From Endomychus coccineus (Eukaryota > Arthropoda > Insecta > Coleoptera > Endomychidae), in contig OY294069.1 in assembly GCA_958510875.1 (NCBI GenBank), positions 177,674,868 through 177,738,867 of the forward strand: DNA of 64,000 bases, read 5' to 3'. The notes below the pieces were generated by a model. It was given only the letters and a program-made list of their open reading frames with translations. It was not told where the DNA came from and did no database searches. The number at the start of each line of letters is the position of its first letter. Position 1 is the stretch's first letter. Shown in pieces: positions 1 to 12,405 of this stretch. A program made the translations under genes and the position numbers.

Positions 1-344
1 TAGTGCATTTTTTTGGTTGGAAAAACATGATCGGGATGTGAAGCGGATAAAGCTTAATTTTTATCTGTTTGTGAAAATAGTTATATCCAGCCCCCAAAGT
101 CTTAACGTTGCCATTCAAGCAGGCATCCGTATAGACCACTCTTCTACCTAAAAAACGGGCAGAGGAGGAGGTGGAATGCAAAAGATTAATTGTGACCTTC
201 TGTTATATCCGCCAATCACATGCCCGAGACTATAGAGATATGTTTTACCAGTTCAATTGAAATAATTTAACATCTTTATGACATGGTGGTGATAGACATT
301 CCATCACTATAAAATCTGAGATATTGATCAAATTTAAGGTTACC

Positions 345-3300
345 TAGTGCATTTTTTTGGTTGGAAAAACATGATCGGGATATGAAGCGGATAAAGCTTA
401 ATTTTTATCTGTTTGTGAAAGTAAGTTATATCCAGCCCCCAAAGTCTTTACGTTGCCATTCAAGCAGGCATCCGTATAGACCACTCTTCTACTTAAAAAC
501 GGGCAGAGGAGGAGGTGGAATGCAAAAGATTAATTGTGACCTTCTGTTATAACCGCCAATCACATGCCCGAGACTATAGAGATATGTTTTACCAGTTCAA
601 ATGAAATAATTTAACATCTTTATGACATGGTGGTGATAGACATTCCATCACTATAAAATCTGAGATATTGATCAAATTTAAGGTTACCTAGTGCATTTTT
701 TTGGTTGGAAAAACATGATCGGGATATGAAGCGGATAAAGCTTAATTTTTATCTGTTTGTGAAAATAGTTATATCCAGCCCCCAAAGTCTTTACGTTGCC
801 ATTCAAGCAGGCATTCGTATAGACCACTCTTCTACCTAAAAAACGGGCAGAGGAGGAGGTGGAATGCAAAAGATTAATTGTGACCTTCTGTTATATCCGC
901 CAATCACATGCCCGAGATTATAGATATATGTTTTACCAGTTCAATTGAAATAATTTAACATCTTTATGACATGGTGGTGATAGACATCATTCCATCACTA
1001 TAAAATCTGGGATATTGATCAAATTTAGGGTTACCTAGTGCATTTTTTTGGTTGGAAAAACATGATCGGGATATGAAGCGGATAAAGCTTAATTTTTATC
1101 TGTTTGTGAAAATAGTTATATCCAGCCCCCAAAGTCTTTACGTTGCCATTCAAGCAGGCATTCGTATAGACTACTCTTCTACCTAAAAAACGGGCAGAGG
1201 AGGAGGTGGAATGCAAAAGATTAATTTGACCTTCTGTTATATCCGCCAATCACATGCCCGAGATTATAGATATATGTTTTACCAGTTCAATTGAAATAAT
1301 TTAACATCTTTATGACATGGTGGTGATAGACATCATCCCATCACTATAAAATCTGGGATATTGATCAAATTTAGGGTTACCTAGTGCATTTTTTTGGTTG
1401 GAAAAACATGATCGGGATATGAAGCGGATAAAGCTTAATTTTTATCTGTTTGTGAAAATAGTTATATCCAGCCCCCAAAGTCTTAACGTTGCCATTCAAG
1501 CAGGCATCCGTATAGACCACTCTTCTACCTAAAAAACGGGCAGAGGAGGAGGTGGAATGCAAAAGATTAATTGTGACCTTCTGTTATATCCGCCAATCAC
1601 ATGCCCGAGACTATAGAGATATGTTTTACCAGTTCAATTGAAATAATTTAACATCTTTATGACATGGTGGTGATAGACATTCCATCACTATAAAATCTGA
1701 GATATTGATCATATTTAAGGTTACCTAGTGCATTTTTTTGGTTGGAAAAACATGATCGGGATATGAAGCGGATAAAGCTTAATTTTTATCTGTTTGTGAA
1801 AATAGTTATATCCAGCCCCCAAAGTCTTTACGTTGCCATTCAAGCAGGCATTCGTATAGACCACTCTTCTACCTAAAAAACGGGCAGAGGAGGAGGTGGA
1901 ATGCAAAAGATTAATTGTGACCTTCTGTTATATCCGCCAATCACATGCCCGAGACTATAGAGATATGTTTTACCAGTTCAATTGAAATAATTTAACATAT
2001 TTATGACATGGTGGTGATAGACATTCCATCACTATAAAATCTGAGATATTGATCATATTTAAGGTTACCTAGTGCATTTTTTTGGTTGGAAAAACATGAT
2101 CGGGATATGAAGCGGATAAAGCTTAATTTTTATCTGTTTGTGAAAATAGTTATATCCAGCCCCCAAAGTCTTAACGTTGCCATTCAAGCAGGCATCCGTA
2201 TAGACCACTCTTCTACCTAAAAAACGGGCAGAGGAGGAGGTGGAATGCAAAAGATTAATTGTGACCTTCTGTTATATCCGCCAATCACATGCCCGAGACT
2301 ATAGAGATATGTTTTACCAGTTCAATTGAAATAATTTAACATATTTATGACATGGTGGTGATAGACATTCCATCACTATAAAATCTGAGATATTGATCAT
2401 ATTTAAGGTTACCTAGTGCATTTTTTTGGTTGGAAAAACATGATCGGGATATGAAGCGGATAAAGCTTAATTTTTATCTGTTTGTGAAAATAGTTATATC
2501 CAGCCCCCAAAGTCTTTACGTTGCCATTCAAGCAGGCATTCGTATAGACCACTCTTCTACCTAAAAAACGGGCAGAGGAGGAGGTGGAATGCAAAAGATT
2601 AATTGTGACCTTCTGTTATATCCGCCAATCACATGCCCGAGATTATAGATATATGTTTTACCAGTTCAATTGAAATAATTTAACATCTTTATGACATGGT
2701 GGTGATAGACATCATTCCATCACTATAAAATCTGGGATATTGATCAAATTTAGGGTTACCTAGTGCATTTTTTTGGTTGGAAAAACATGATCGGGATATG
2801 AAGCGGATAAAGCTTAATTTTTATCTGTTTGTGAAAATAGTTATATCCAGCCCCCAAAGTCTTTACGTTGCCATTCAAGCAGGCATTCGTATAGACTACT
2901 CTTCTACCTAAAAAACGGGCAGAGGAGGAGGTGGAATGCAAAAGATTAATTTGACCTTCTGTTATATCCGCCAATCACATGCCCGAGATTATAGATATAT
3001 GTTTTACCAGTTCAATTGAAATAATTTAACATCTTTATGACATGGTGGTGATAGACATCATCCCATCACTATAAAATCTGGGATATTGATCAAATTTAGG
3101 GTTACCTAGTGCATTTTTTTGGTTGGAAAAACATGATCGGGATATGAAGCGGATAAAGCTTAATTTTTATCTGTTTGTGAAAATAGTTATATCCAGCCCC
3201 CAAAGTCTTAACGTTGCCATTCAAGCAGGCATCCGTATAGACCACTCTTCTACCTAAAAAACGGGCAGAGGAGGAGGTGGAATGCAAAAGATTAATTGTG

Positions 3301-5168
3301 ACCTTCTGTTATATCCGCCAATCACATGCCCGAGACTATAGAGATATGTTTTACCAGTTCAATTGAAATAATTTAACATCTTTATGACATGGTGGTGATA
3401 GACATTCCATCACTATAAAATCTGAGATATTGATCAAATTTAAGGTTACCTAGTGCATTTTTTTGGTTGGAAAAACATGATCGGGATATGAAGCGGATAA
3501 AGCTTAATTTTTATCTGTTTGTGAAAGTAAGTTATATCCAGCCCCCAAAGTCTTTACGTTGCCATTCAAGCAGGCATCCGTATAGACCACTCTTCTACTT
3601 AAAAACGGGCAGAGGAGGAGGTGGAATGCAAAAGATTAATTGTGACCTTCTGTTATAACCGCCAATCACATGCCCGAGACTATAGAGATATGTTTTACCA
3701 GTTCAAATGAAATAATTTAACATCTTTATGACATGGTGGTGATAGACATTCCATCACTATAAAATCTGAGATATTGATCAAATTTAAGGTTACCTAGTGC
3801 ATTTTTTTGGTTGGAGAAATGATCGGGATATGAAGCGGATAAAGCTTAATTTTTATCTGTTTGTGAAAGTAAGTTATATCCAGCCCCCAAAGTCTTTACG
3901 TTGCCATTCAAGCAGGCATCCGTATAGACCACTCTTCTACCTAAAAAACGGGCAGAGGAGGAGGGGGAATGCAAAAGATTAATTGTGACCTTCTGTTATA
4001 TCCGCCAATCACATGCCCGAGACTGTAGAGATATGTTTTACCAGTTCAAATGAAATAATTTAACATCTTTATGACATGGTGGTGATAGACATTCCATCAC
4101 TATAAAATCTGAGATATTGATCAAATTTAAGGTTACCTAGTGCATTTTTTTGGTTGGAGAAATGATCGGGATATGAAGCGGATGAAGCTTAATTTTTATC
4201 TGTTTGTGAAAGTAAGTTATATCCAGCCCCCAAAGTCTTTACGTTGCCATTCAAGCAGGCATCCGTATAGACCACTCTTCTACCTAAAAAACGGGCAGAG
4301 GAGGAGGTGGAATGCAAAAGATTAATTGTGACCTTCTGTTATATCCGCCAATCACATGCCCGAGACTATAGAGATATGTTTTACCAGTTCAAATGAAATA
4401 ATTTAACATCTTTATGACATGGTGGTGATAGACATTCCATCACTATAAAATCTGAGATATTGATCAAATTTAAGGTTACCTAGTGCATTTTTTTGGTTGG
4501 AAAAACATGATCGGGATATGAAGCGGATAAAGCTTAATTTTTTCTGTTTGTGAAAATAGTTATATCCAGCCCCCAAAGTCTTCACGTTGCCATTCAAGCA
4601 GGCATTCGTATAGACCTCTCTTCTACCTAAAAAACGGGCAGAGGAGGAGGTGGAATGCAAAAAATTAATTGTGACCTTCTGTTATATCCGCCAATCACAT
4701 GCCCGAGACTACAGAGATATGTTTTACCAGTTCAATTGAAATAATTTAACATCTTTATGACATGGTGGTGATAGACATTCCATCACTATAAAATCTGAGA
4801 TATTGATCAAATTTAAGGTTACCTAGTGCATTTTTTTGGTTGGAAAAACATGATCGGGATATGAAGCGGATAAAGCTTAATTTTTATCCGTTTGTGAAAG
4901 TAAGTTATATCCAGCCCCCAAAGTCTTTACGTTGCCATTCAAGCAGGCATCCGTATAGACCACTCTTCTGCCTAAAAAAAGGGCAGAGGAGGAGGTAGAA
5001 TGCAAAAGATTATTTGTGACCTTCTGTTATATCCGCCAATCACATGCCCGGGACTATAGAGATATGTTTTACCAGTTCAATTGAAATAATTTAACATCTT
5101 TATGACATGGTGGTGATAGACATTCCATCACTATAAAATCTGAGATATTGATCAAATTTAAGGTTACC
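345..5168. repeat. Satellite higher-order repeat, 14-monomer unit, copy 1 (4824 bp)
   Basis: Fourteen monomers in a fixed order of subtypes. The first has the acTTaaaaacggg and taaCCGcc variants; the third carries an AG-less AATTTGACC variant. Two have the shortened GGAGAAATGATC start (3797 and 4140). One has the TTTTTTCTG variant (about 4480), and the last has the CCCGGGAC variant (about 4825-5168). The same order recurs 7237 bp downstream at 7582-12405 with very few differences, for example GAGGAGGGGG at 3958 and ACTGTAGAG at 4022. Within the unit a three-monomer block is itself repeated 1725 bp apart (1034 and 2759). Confidence 0.85.
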
Positions 5169-7581
5169 TAGTGCATTTTTTTGGTTGGAAAAACATGATC
5201 GGGATATGAAGCGGATAAAGCTTAATTTTTATCTGTTTGTGAAAGTAAGTTATATCCAGCCCCCAAAGTCTTTACGTTGCCATTCAAGCAGGCATCCGTA
5301 TAGACCACTCTTCTACTTAAAAACGGGCAGAGGAGGAGGTGGAATGCAAAAGATTAATTGTGACCTTCTGTTATAACCGCCAATCACATGCCCGAGACTA
5401 TAGAGATATGTTTTACCAGTTCAAATGAAATAATTTAACATCTTTATGACATGGTGGTGATAGACATTCCATCACTATAAAATCTGAGATATTGATCAAA
5501 TTTAAGGTTACCTAGTGCATTTTTTTGGTTGGAAAAACATGATCGGGATATGAAGCGGATAAAGCTTAATTTTTATCTGTTTGTGAAAATAGTTATATCC
5601 AGCCCCCAAAGTCTTTACGTTGCCATTCAAGCAGGCATTCGTATAGACCACTCTTCTACCTAAAAAACGGGCAGAGGAGGAGGTGGAATGCAAAAGATTA
5701 ATTGTGACCTTCTGTTATATCCGCCAATCACATGCCCGAGATTATAGATATATGTTTTACCAGTTCAATTGAAATAATTTAACATCTTTATGACATGGTG
5801 GTGATAGACATCATTCCATCACTATAAAATCTGGGATATTGATCAAATTTAGGGTTACCTAGTGCATTTTTTTGGTTGGAAAAACATGATCGGGATATGA
5901 AGCGGATAAAGCTTAATTTTTATCTGTTTGTGAAAATAGTTATATCCAGCCCCCAAAGTCTTTACGTTGCCATTCAAGCAGGCATTCGTATAGACTACTC
6001 TTCTACCTAAAAAACGGGCAGAGGAGGAGGTGGAATGCAAAAGATTAATTTGACCTTCTGTTATATCCGCCAATCACATGCCCGAGATTATAGATATATG
6101 TTTTACCAGTTCAATTGAAATAATTTAACATCTTTATGACATGGTGGTGATAGACATCATCCCATCACTATAAAATCTGGGATATTGATCAAATTTAGGG
6201 TTACCTAGTGCATTTTTTTGGTTGGAAAAACATGATCGGGATATGAAGCGGATAAAGCTTAATTTTTATCTGTTTGTGAAAATAGTTATATCCAGCCCCC
6301 AAAGTCTTAACGTTGCCATTCAAGCAGGCATCCGTATAGACCACTCTTCTACCTAAAAAACGGGCAGAGGAGGAGGTGGAATGCAAAAGATTAATTGTGA
6401 CCTTCTGTTATATCCGCCAATCACATGCCCGAGACTATAGAGATATGTTTTACCAGTTCAATTGAAATAATTTAACATCTTTATGACATGGTGGTGATAG
6501 ACATTCCATCACTATAAAATCTGAGATATTGATCATATTTAAGGTTACCTAGTGCATTTTTTTGGTTGGAAAAACATGATCGGGATATGAAGCGGATAAA
6601 GCTTAATTTTTATCTGTTTGTGAAAATAGTTATATCCAGCCCCCAAAGTCTTTACGTTGCCATTCAAGCAGGCATTCGTATAGACCACTCTTCTACCTAA
6701 AAAACGGGCAGAGGAGGAGGTGGAATGCAAAAGATTAATTGTGACCTTCTGTTATATCCGCCAATCACATGCCCGAGACTATAGAGATATGTTTTACCAG
6801 TTCAATTGAAATAATTTAACATATTTATGACATGGTGGTGATAGACATTCCATCACTATAAAATCTGAGATATTGATCATATTTAAGGTTACCTAGTGCA
6901 TTTTTTTGGTTGGAAAAACATGATCGGGATATGAAGCGGATAAAGCTTAATTTTTATCTGTTTGTGAAAATAGTTATATCCAGCCCCCAAAGTCTTAACG
7001 TTGCCATTCAAGCAGGCATCCGTATAGACCACTCTTCTACCTAAAAAACGGGCAGAGGAGGAGGTGGAATGCAAAAGATTAATTGTGACCTTCTGTTATA
7101 TCCGCCAATCACATGCCCGAGACTATAGAGATATGTTTTACCAGTTCAATTGAAATAATTTAACATATTTATGACATGGTGGTGATAGACATTCCATCAC
7201 TATAAAATCTGAGATATTGATCATATTTAAGGTTACCTAGTGCATTTTTTTGGTTGGAAAAACATGATCGGGATATGAAGCGGATAAAGCTTAATTTTTA
7301 TCTGTTTGTGAAAGTAAGTTATATCCAGCCCCCAAAGTCTTTACGTTGCCATTCAAGCAGGCATCCGTATAGACCACTCTTCTACTTAAAAACGGGCAGA
7401 GGAGGAGGTGGAATGCAAAAGATTATTTGTGACCTTCTGTTATATCCGCCAATCACATGCCCGGGACTATAGAGATATGTTTTACCAGTTCAATTGAAAT
7501 AATTTAACATCTTTATGACATGGTGGTGATAGACATTCCATCACTATAAAATCTGAGATATTGATCAAATTTAAGGTTACC
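5169..7581. repeat. Satellite higher-order repeat, 7-monomer deletion derivative (2413 bp)
   Basis: Its first six monomers match the first six of the 14-monomer units upstream (offset 4824) and downstream (offset 2413). The seventh, 7238-7581, is a hybrid. Its left half has the gaaagtaag and acTTaaaaacggg variants of the unit's P-type monomers (as at 345, 3451 and 5169). Its right half has the gattaTttgtg and CCCGGGAC variants of the last monomer type (as at 4825). The unit therefore looks like a 14-monomer unit that lost seven monomers by exchange between non-equivalent monomers. Confidence 0.8.
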
Positions 7582-10500
7582 TAGTGCATTTTTTTGGTTG
7601 GAAAAACATGATCGGGATATGAAGCGGATAAAGCTTAATTTTTATCTGTTTGTGAAAGTAAGTTATATCCAGCCCCCAAAGTCTTTACGTTGCCATTCAA
7701 GCAGGCATCCGTATAGACCACTCTTCTACTTAAAAACGGGCAGAGGAGGAGGTGGAATGCAAAAGATTAATTGTGACCTTCTGTTATAACCGCCAATCAC
7801 ATGCCCGAGACTATAGAGATATGTTTTACCAGTTCAAATGAAATAATTTAACATCTTTATGACATGGTGGTGATAGACATTCCATCACTATAAAATCTGA
7901 GATATTGATCAAATTTAAGGTTACCTAGTGCATTTTTTTGGTTGGAAAAACATGATCGGGATATGAAGCGGATAAAGCTTAATTTTTATCTGTTTGTGAA
8001 AATAGTTATATCCAGCCCCCAAAGTCTTTACGTTGCCATTCAAGCAGGCATTCGTATAGACCACTCTTCTACCTAAAAAACGGGCAGAGGAGGAGGTGGA
8101 ATGCAAAAGATTAATTGTGACCTTCTGTTATATCCGCCAATCACATGCCCGAGATTATAGATATATGTTTTACCAGTTCAATTGAAATAATTTAACATCT
8201 TTATGACATGGTGGTGATAGACATCATTCCATCACTATAAAATCTGGGATATTGATCAAATTTAGGGTTACCTAGTGCATTTTTTTGGTTGGAAAAACAT
8301 GATCGGGATATGAAGCGGATAAAGCTTAATTTTTATCTGTTTGTGAAAATAGTTATATCCAGCCCCCAAAGTCTTTACGTTGCCATTCAAGCAGGCATTC
8401 GTATAGACTACTCTTCTACCTAAAAAACGGGCAGAGGAGGAGGTGGAATGCAAAAGATTAATTTGACCTTCTGTTATATCCGCCAATCACATGCCCGAGA
8501 TTATAGATATATGTTTTACCAGTTCAATTGAAATAATTTAACATCTTTATGACATGTTGGTGATAGACATCATCCCATCACTATAAAATCTGGGATATTG
8601 ATCAAATTTAGGGTTACCTAGTGCATTTTTTTGGTTGGAAAAACATGATCGGGATATGAAGCGGATAAAGCTTAATTTTTATCTGTTTGTGAAAATAGTT
8701 ATATCCAGCCCCCAAAGTCTTAACGTTGCCATTCAAGCAGGCATCCGTATAGACCACTCTTCTACCTAAAAAACGGGCAGAGGAGGAGGTGGAATGCAAA
8801 AGATTAATTGTGACCTTCTGTTATATCCGCCAATCACATGCCCGAGACTATAGAGATATGTTTTACCAGTTCAATTGAAATAATTTAACATCTTTATGAC
8901 ATGGTGGTGATAGACATTCCATCACTATAAAATCTGAGATATTGATCATATTTAAGGTTACCTAGTGCATTTTTTTGGTTGGAAAAACATGATCGGGATA
9001 TGAAGCGGATAAAGCTTAATTTTTATCTGTTTGTGAAAATAGTTATATCCAGCCCCCAAAGTCTTTACGTTGCCATTCAAGCAGGCATTCGTATAGACCA
9101 CTCTTCTACCTAAAAAACGGGCAGAGGAGGAGGTGGAATGCAAAAGATTAATTGTGACCTTCTGTTATATCCGCCAATCACATGCCCGAGACTATAGAGA
9201 TATGTTTTACCAGTTCAATTGAAATAATTTAACATATTTATGACATGGTGGTGATAGACATTCCATCACTATAAAATCTGAGATATTGATCATATTTAAG
9301 GTTACCTAGTGCATTTTTTTGGTTGGAAAAACATGATCGGGATATGAAGCGGATAAAGCTTAATTTTTATCTGTTTGTGAAAATAGTTATATCCAGCCCC
9401 CAAAGTCTTAACGTTGCCATTCAAGCAGGCATCCGTATAGACCACTCTTCTACCTAAAAAACGGGCAGAGGAGGAGGTGGAATGCAAAAGATTAATTGTG
9501 ACCTTCTGTTATATCCGCCAATCACATGCCCGAGACTATAGAGATATGTTTTACCAGTTCAATTGAAATAATTTAACATATTTATGACATGGTGGTGATA
9601 GACATTCCATCACTATAAAATCTGAGATATTGATCATATTTAAGGTTACCTAGTGCATTTTTTTGGTTGGAAAAACATGATCGGGATATGAAGCGGATAA
9701 AGCTTAATTTTTATCTGTTTGTGAAAATAGTTATATCCAGCCCCCAAAGTCTTTACGTTGCCATTCAAGCAGGCATTCGTATAGACCACTCTTCTACCTA
9801 AAAAACGGGCAGAGGAGGAGGTGGAATGCAAAAGATTAATTGTGACCTTCTGTTATATCCGCCAATCACATGCCCGAGATTATAGATATATGTTTTACCA
9901 GTTCAATTGAAATAATTTAACATCTTTATGACATGGTGGTGATAGACATCATTCCATCACTATAAAATCTGGGATATTGATCAAATTTAGGGTTACCTAG
10001 TGCATTTTTTTGGTTGGAAAAACATGATCGGGATATGAAGCGGATAAAGCTTAATTTTTATCTGTTTGTGAAAATAGTTATATCCAGCCCCCAAAGTCTT
10101 TACGTTGCCATTCAAGCGGGCATTCGTATAGACTACTCTTCTACCTAAAAAACGGGCAGAGGAGGAGGTGGAATGCAAAAGATTAATTTGACCTTCTGTT
10201 ATATCCGCCAATCACATGCCCGAGATTATAGATATATGTTTTACCAGTTCAATTGAAATAATTTAACATCTTTATGACATGGTGGTGATAGACATCATCC
10301 CATCACTATAAAATCTGGGATATTGATCAAATTTAGGGTTACCTAGTGCATTTTTTTGGTTGGAAAAACATGATCGGGATATGAAGCGGATAAAGCTTAA
10401 TTTTTATCTGTTTGTGAAAATAGTTATATCCAGCCCCCAAAGTCTTAACGTTGCCATTCAAGCAGGCATCCGTATAGACCACTCTTCTACCTAAAAAACG

Positions 10501-12405
10501 GGCAGAGGAGGAGGTGGAATGCAAAAGATTAATTGTGACCTTCTGTTATATCCGCCAATCACATGCCCGAGACTATAGAGATATGTTTTACCAGTTCAAT
10601 TGAAATAATTTAACATCTTTATGACATGGTGGTGATAGACATTCCATCACTATAAAATCTGAGATATTGATCAAATTTAAGGTTACCTAGTGCATTTTTT
10701 TGGTTGGAAAAACATGATCGGGATATGAAGCGGATAAAGCTTAATTTTTATCTGTTTGTGAAAGTAAGTTATATCCAGCCCCCAAAGTCTTTACGTTGCC
10801 ATTCAAGCAGGCATCCGTATAGACCACTCTTCTACTTAAAAACGGGCAGAGGAGGAGGTGGAATGCAAAAGATTAATTGTGACCTTCTGTTATAACCGCC
10901 AATCACATGCCCGAGACTATAGAGATATGTTTTACCAGTTCAAATGAAATAATTTAACATCTTTATGACATGGTGGTGATAGACATTCCATCACTATAAA
11001 ATCTGAGATATTGATCAAATTTAAGGTTACCTAGTGCATTTTTTTGGTTGGAGAAATGATCGGGATATGAAGCGGATAAAGCTTAATTTTTATCTGTTTG
11101 TGAAAGTAAGTTATATCCAGCCCCCAAAGTCTTTACGTTGCCATTCAAGCAGGCATCCGTATAGACCACTCTTCTACCTAAAAAACGGGCAGAGGAGGAG
11201 GTGGAATGCAAAAGATTAATTGTGACCTTCTGTTATATCCGCCAATCACATGCCCGAGACTATAGAGATATGTTTTACCAGTTCAAATGAAATAATTTAA
11301 CATCTTTATGACATGGTGGTGATAGACATTCCATCACTATAAAATCTGAGATATTGATCAAATTTAAGGTTACCTAGTGCATTTTTTTGGTTGGAGAAAT
11401 GATCGGGATATGAAGCGGATAAAGCTTAATTTTTATCTGTTTGTGAAAGTAAGTTATATCCAGCCCCCAAAGTCTTTACGTTGCCATTCAAGCAGGCATC
11501 CGTATAGACCACTCTTCTACCTAAAAAACGGGCAGAGGAGGAGGTGGAATGCAAAAGATTAATTGTGACCTTCTGTTATATCCGCCAATCACATGCCCGA
11601 GACTATAGAGATAGGTTTTACCAGTTCAAATGAAATAATTTAACATCTTTATGACATGGTGGTGATAGACATTCCATCACTATAAAATCTGAGATATTGA
11701 TCAAATTTAAGGTTACCTAGTGCATTTTTTTGGTTGGAAAAACATGATCGGGATATGAAGCGGATAAAGCTTAATTTTTTCTGTTTGTGAAAATAGTTAT
11801 ATCCAGCCCCCAAAGTCTTCACGTTGCCATTCAAGCAGGCATTCGTATAGACCTCTCTTCTACCTAAAAAACGGGCAGAGGAGGAGGTGGAATGCAAAAA
11901 ATTAATTGTGACCTTCTGTTATATCCGCCAATCACATGCCCGAGACTACAGAGATATGTTTTACCAGTTCAATTGAAATAATTTAACATCTTTATGACAT
12001 GGTGGTGATAGACATTCCATCACTATAAAATCTGAGATATTGATCAAATTTAAGGTTACCTAGTGCATTTTTTTGGTTGGAAAAACATGATCGGGATATG
12101 AAGCGGATAAAGCTTAATTTTTATCCGTTTGTGAAAGTAAGTTATATCCAGCCCCCAAAGTCTTTACGTTGCCATTCAAGCAGGCATCCGTATAGACCAC
12201 TCTTCTGCCTAAAAAAAGGGCAGAGGAGGAGGTAGAATGCAAAAGATTATTTGTGACCTTCTGTTATATCCGCCAATCACATGCCCGGGACTATAGAGAT
12301 ATGTTTTACCAGTTCAATTGAAATAATTTAACATCTTTATGACATGGTGGTGATAGACATTCCATCACTATAAAATCTGAGATATTGATCAAATTTAAGG
12401 TTACC
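7582..12405. repeat. Satellite higher-order repeat, 14-monomer unit, copy 2 (4824 bp)
   Basis: Near-identical copy of 345-5168 at an offset of 7237 bp, with matching subtype order throughout, including the shortened monomers at 11034 and 11377, the TTTTTTCTG monomer at about 11717 and the CCCGGGAC monomer at 12061. A few substitutions separate them, such as CATGTTGGTG at 8552 and CAAGCGGGC at 10113. The match ends at about 12405: the next monomer has different variants (ccagcGcccaaag). Confidence 0.85.
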
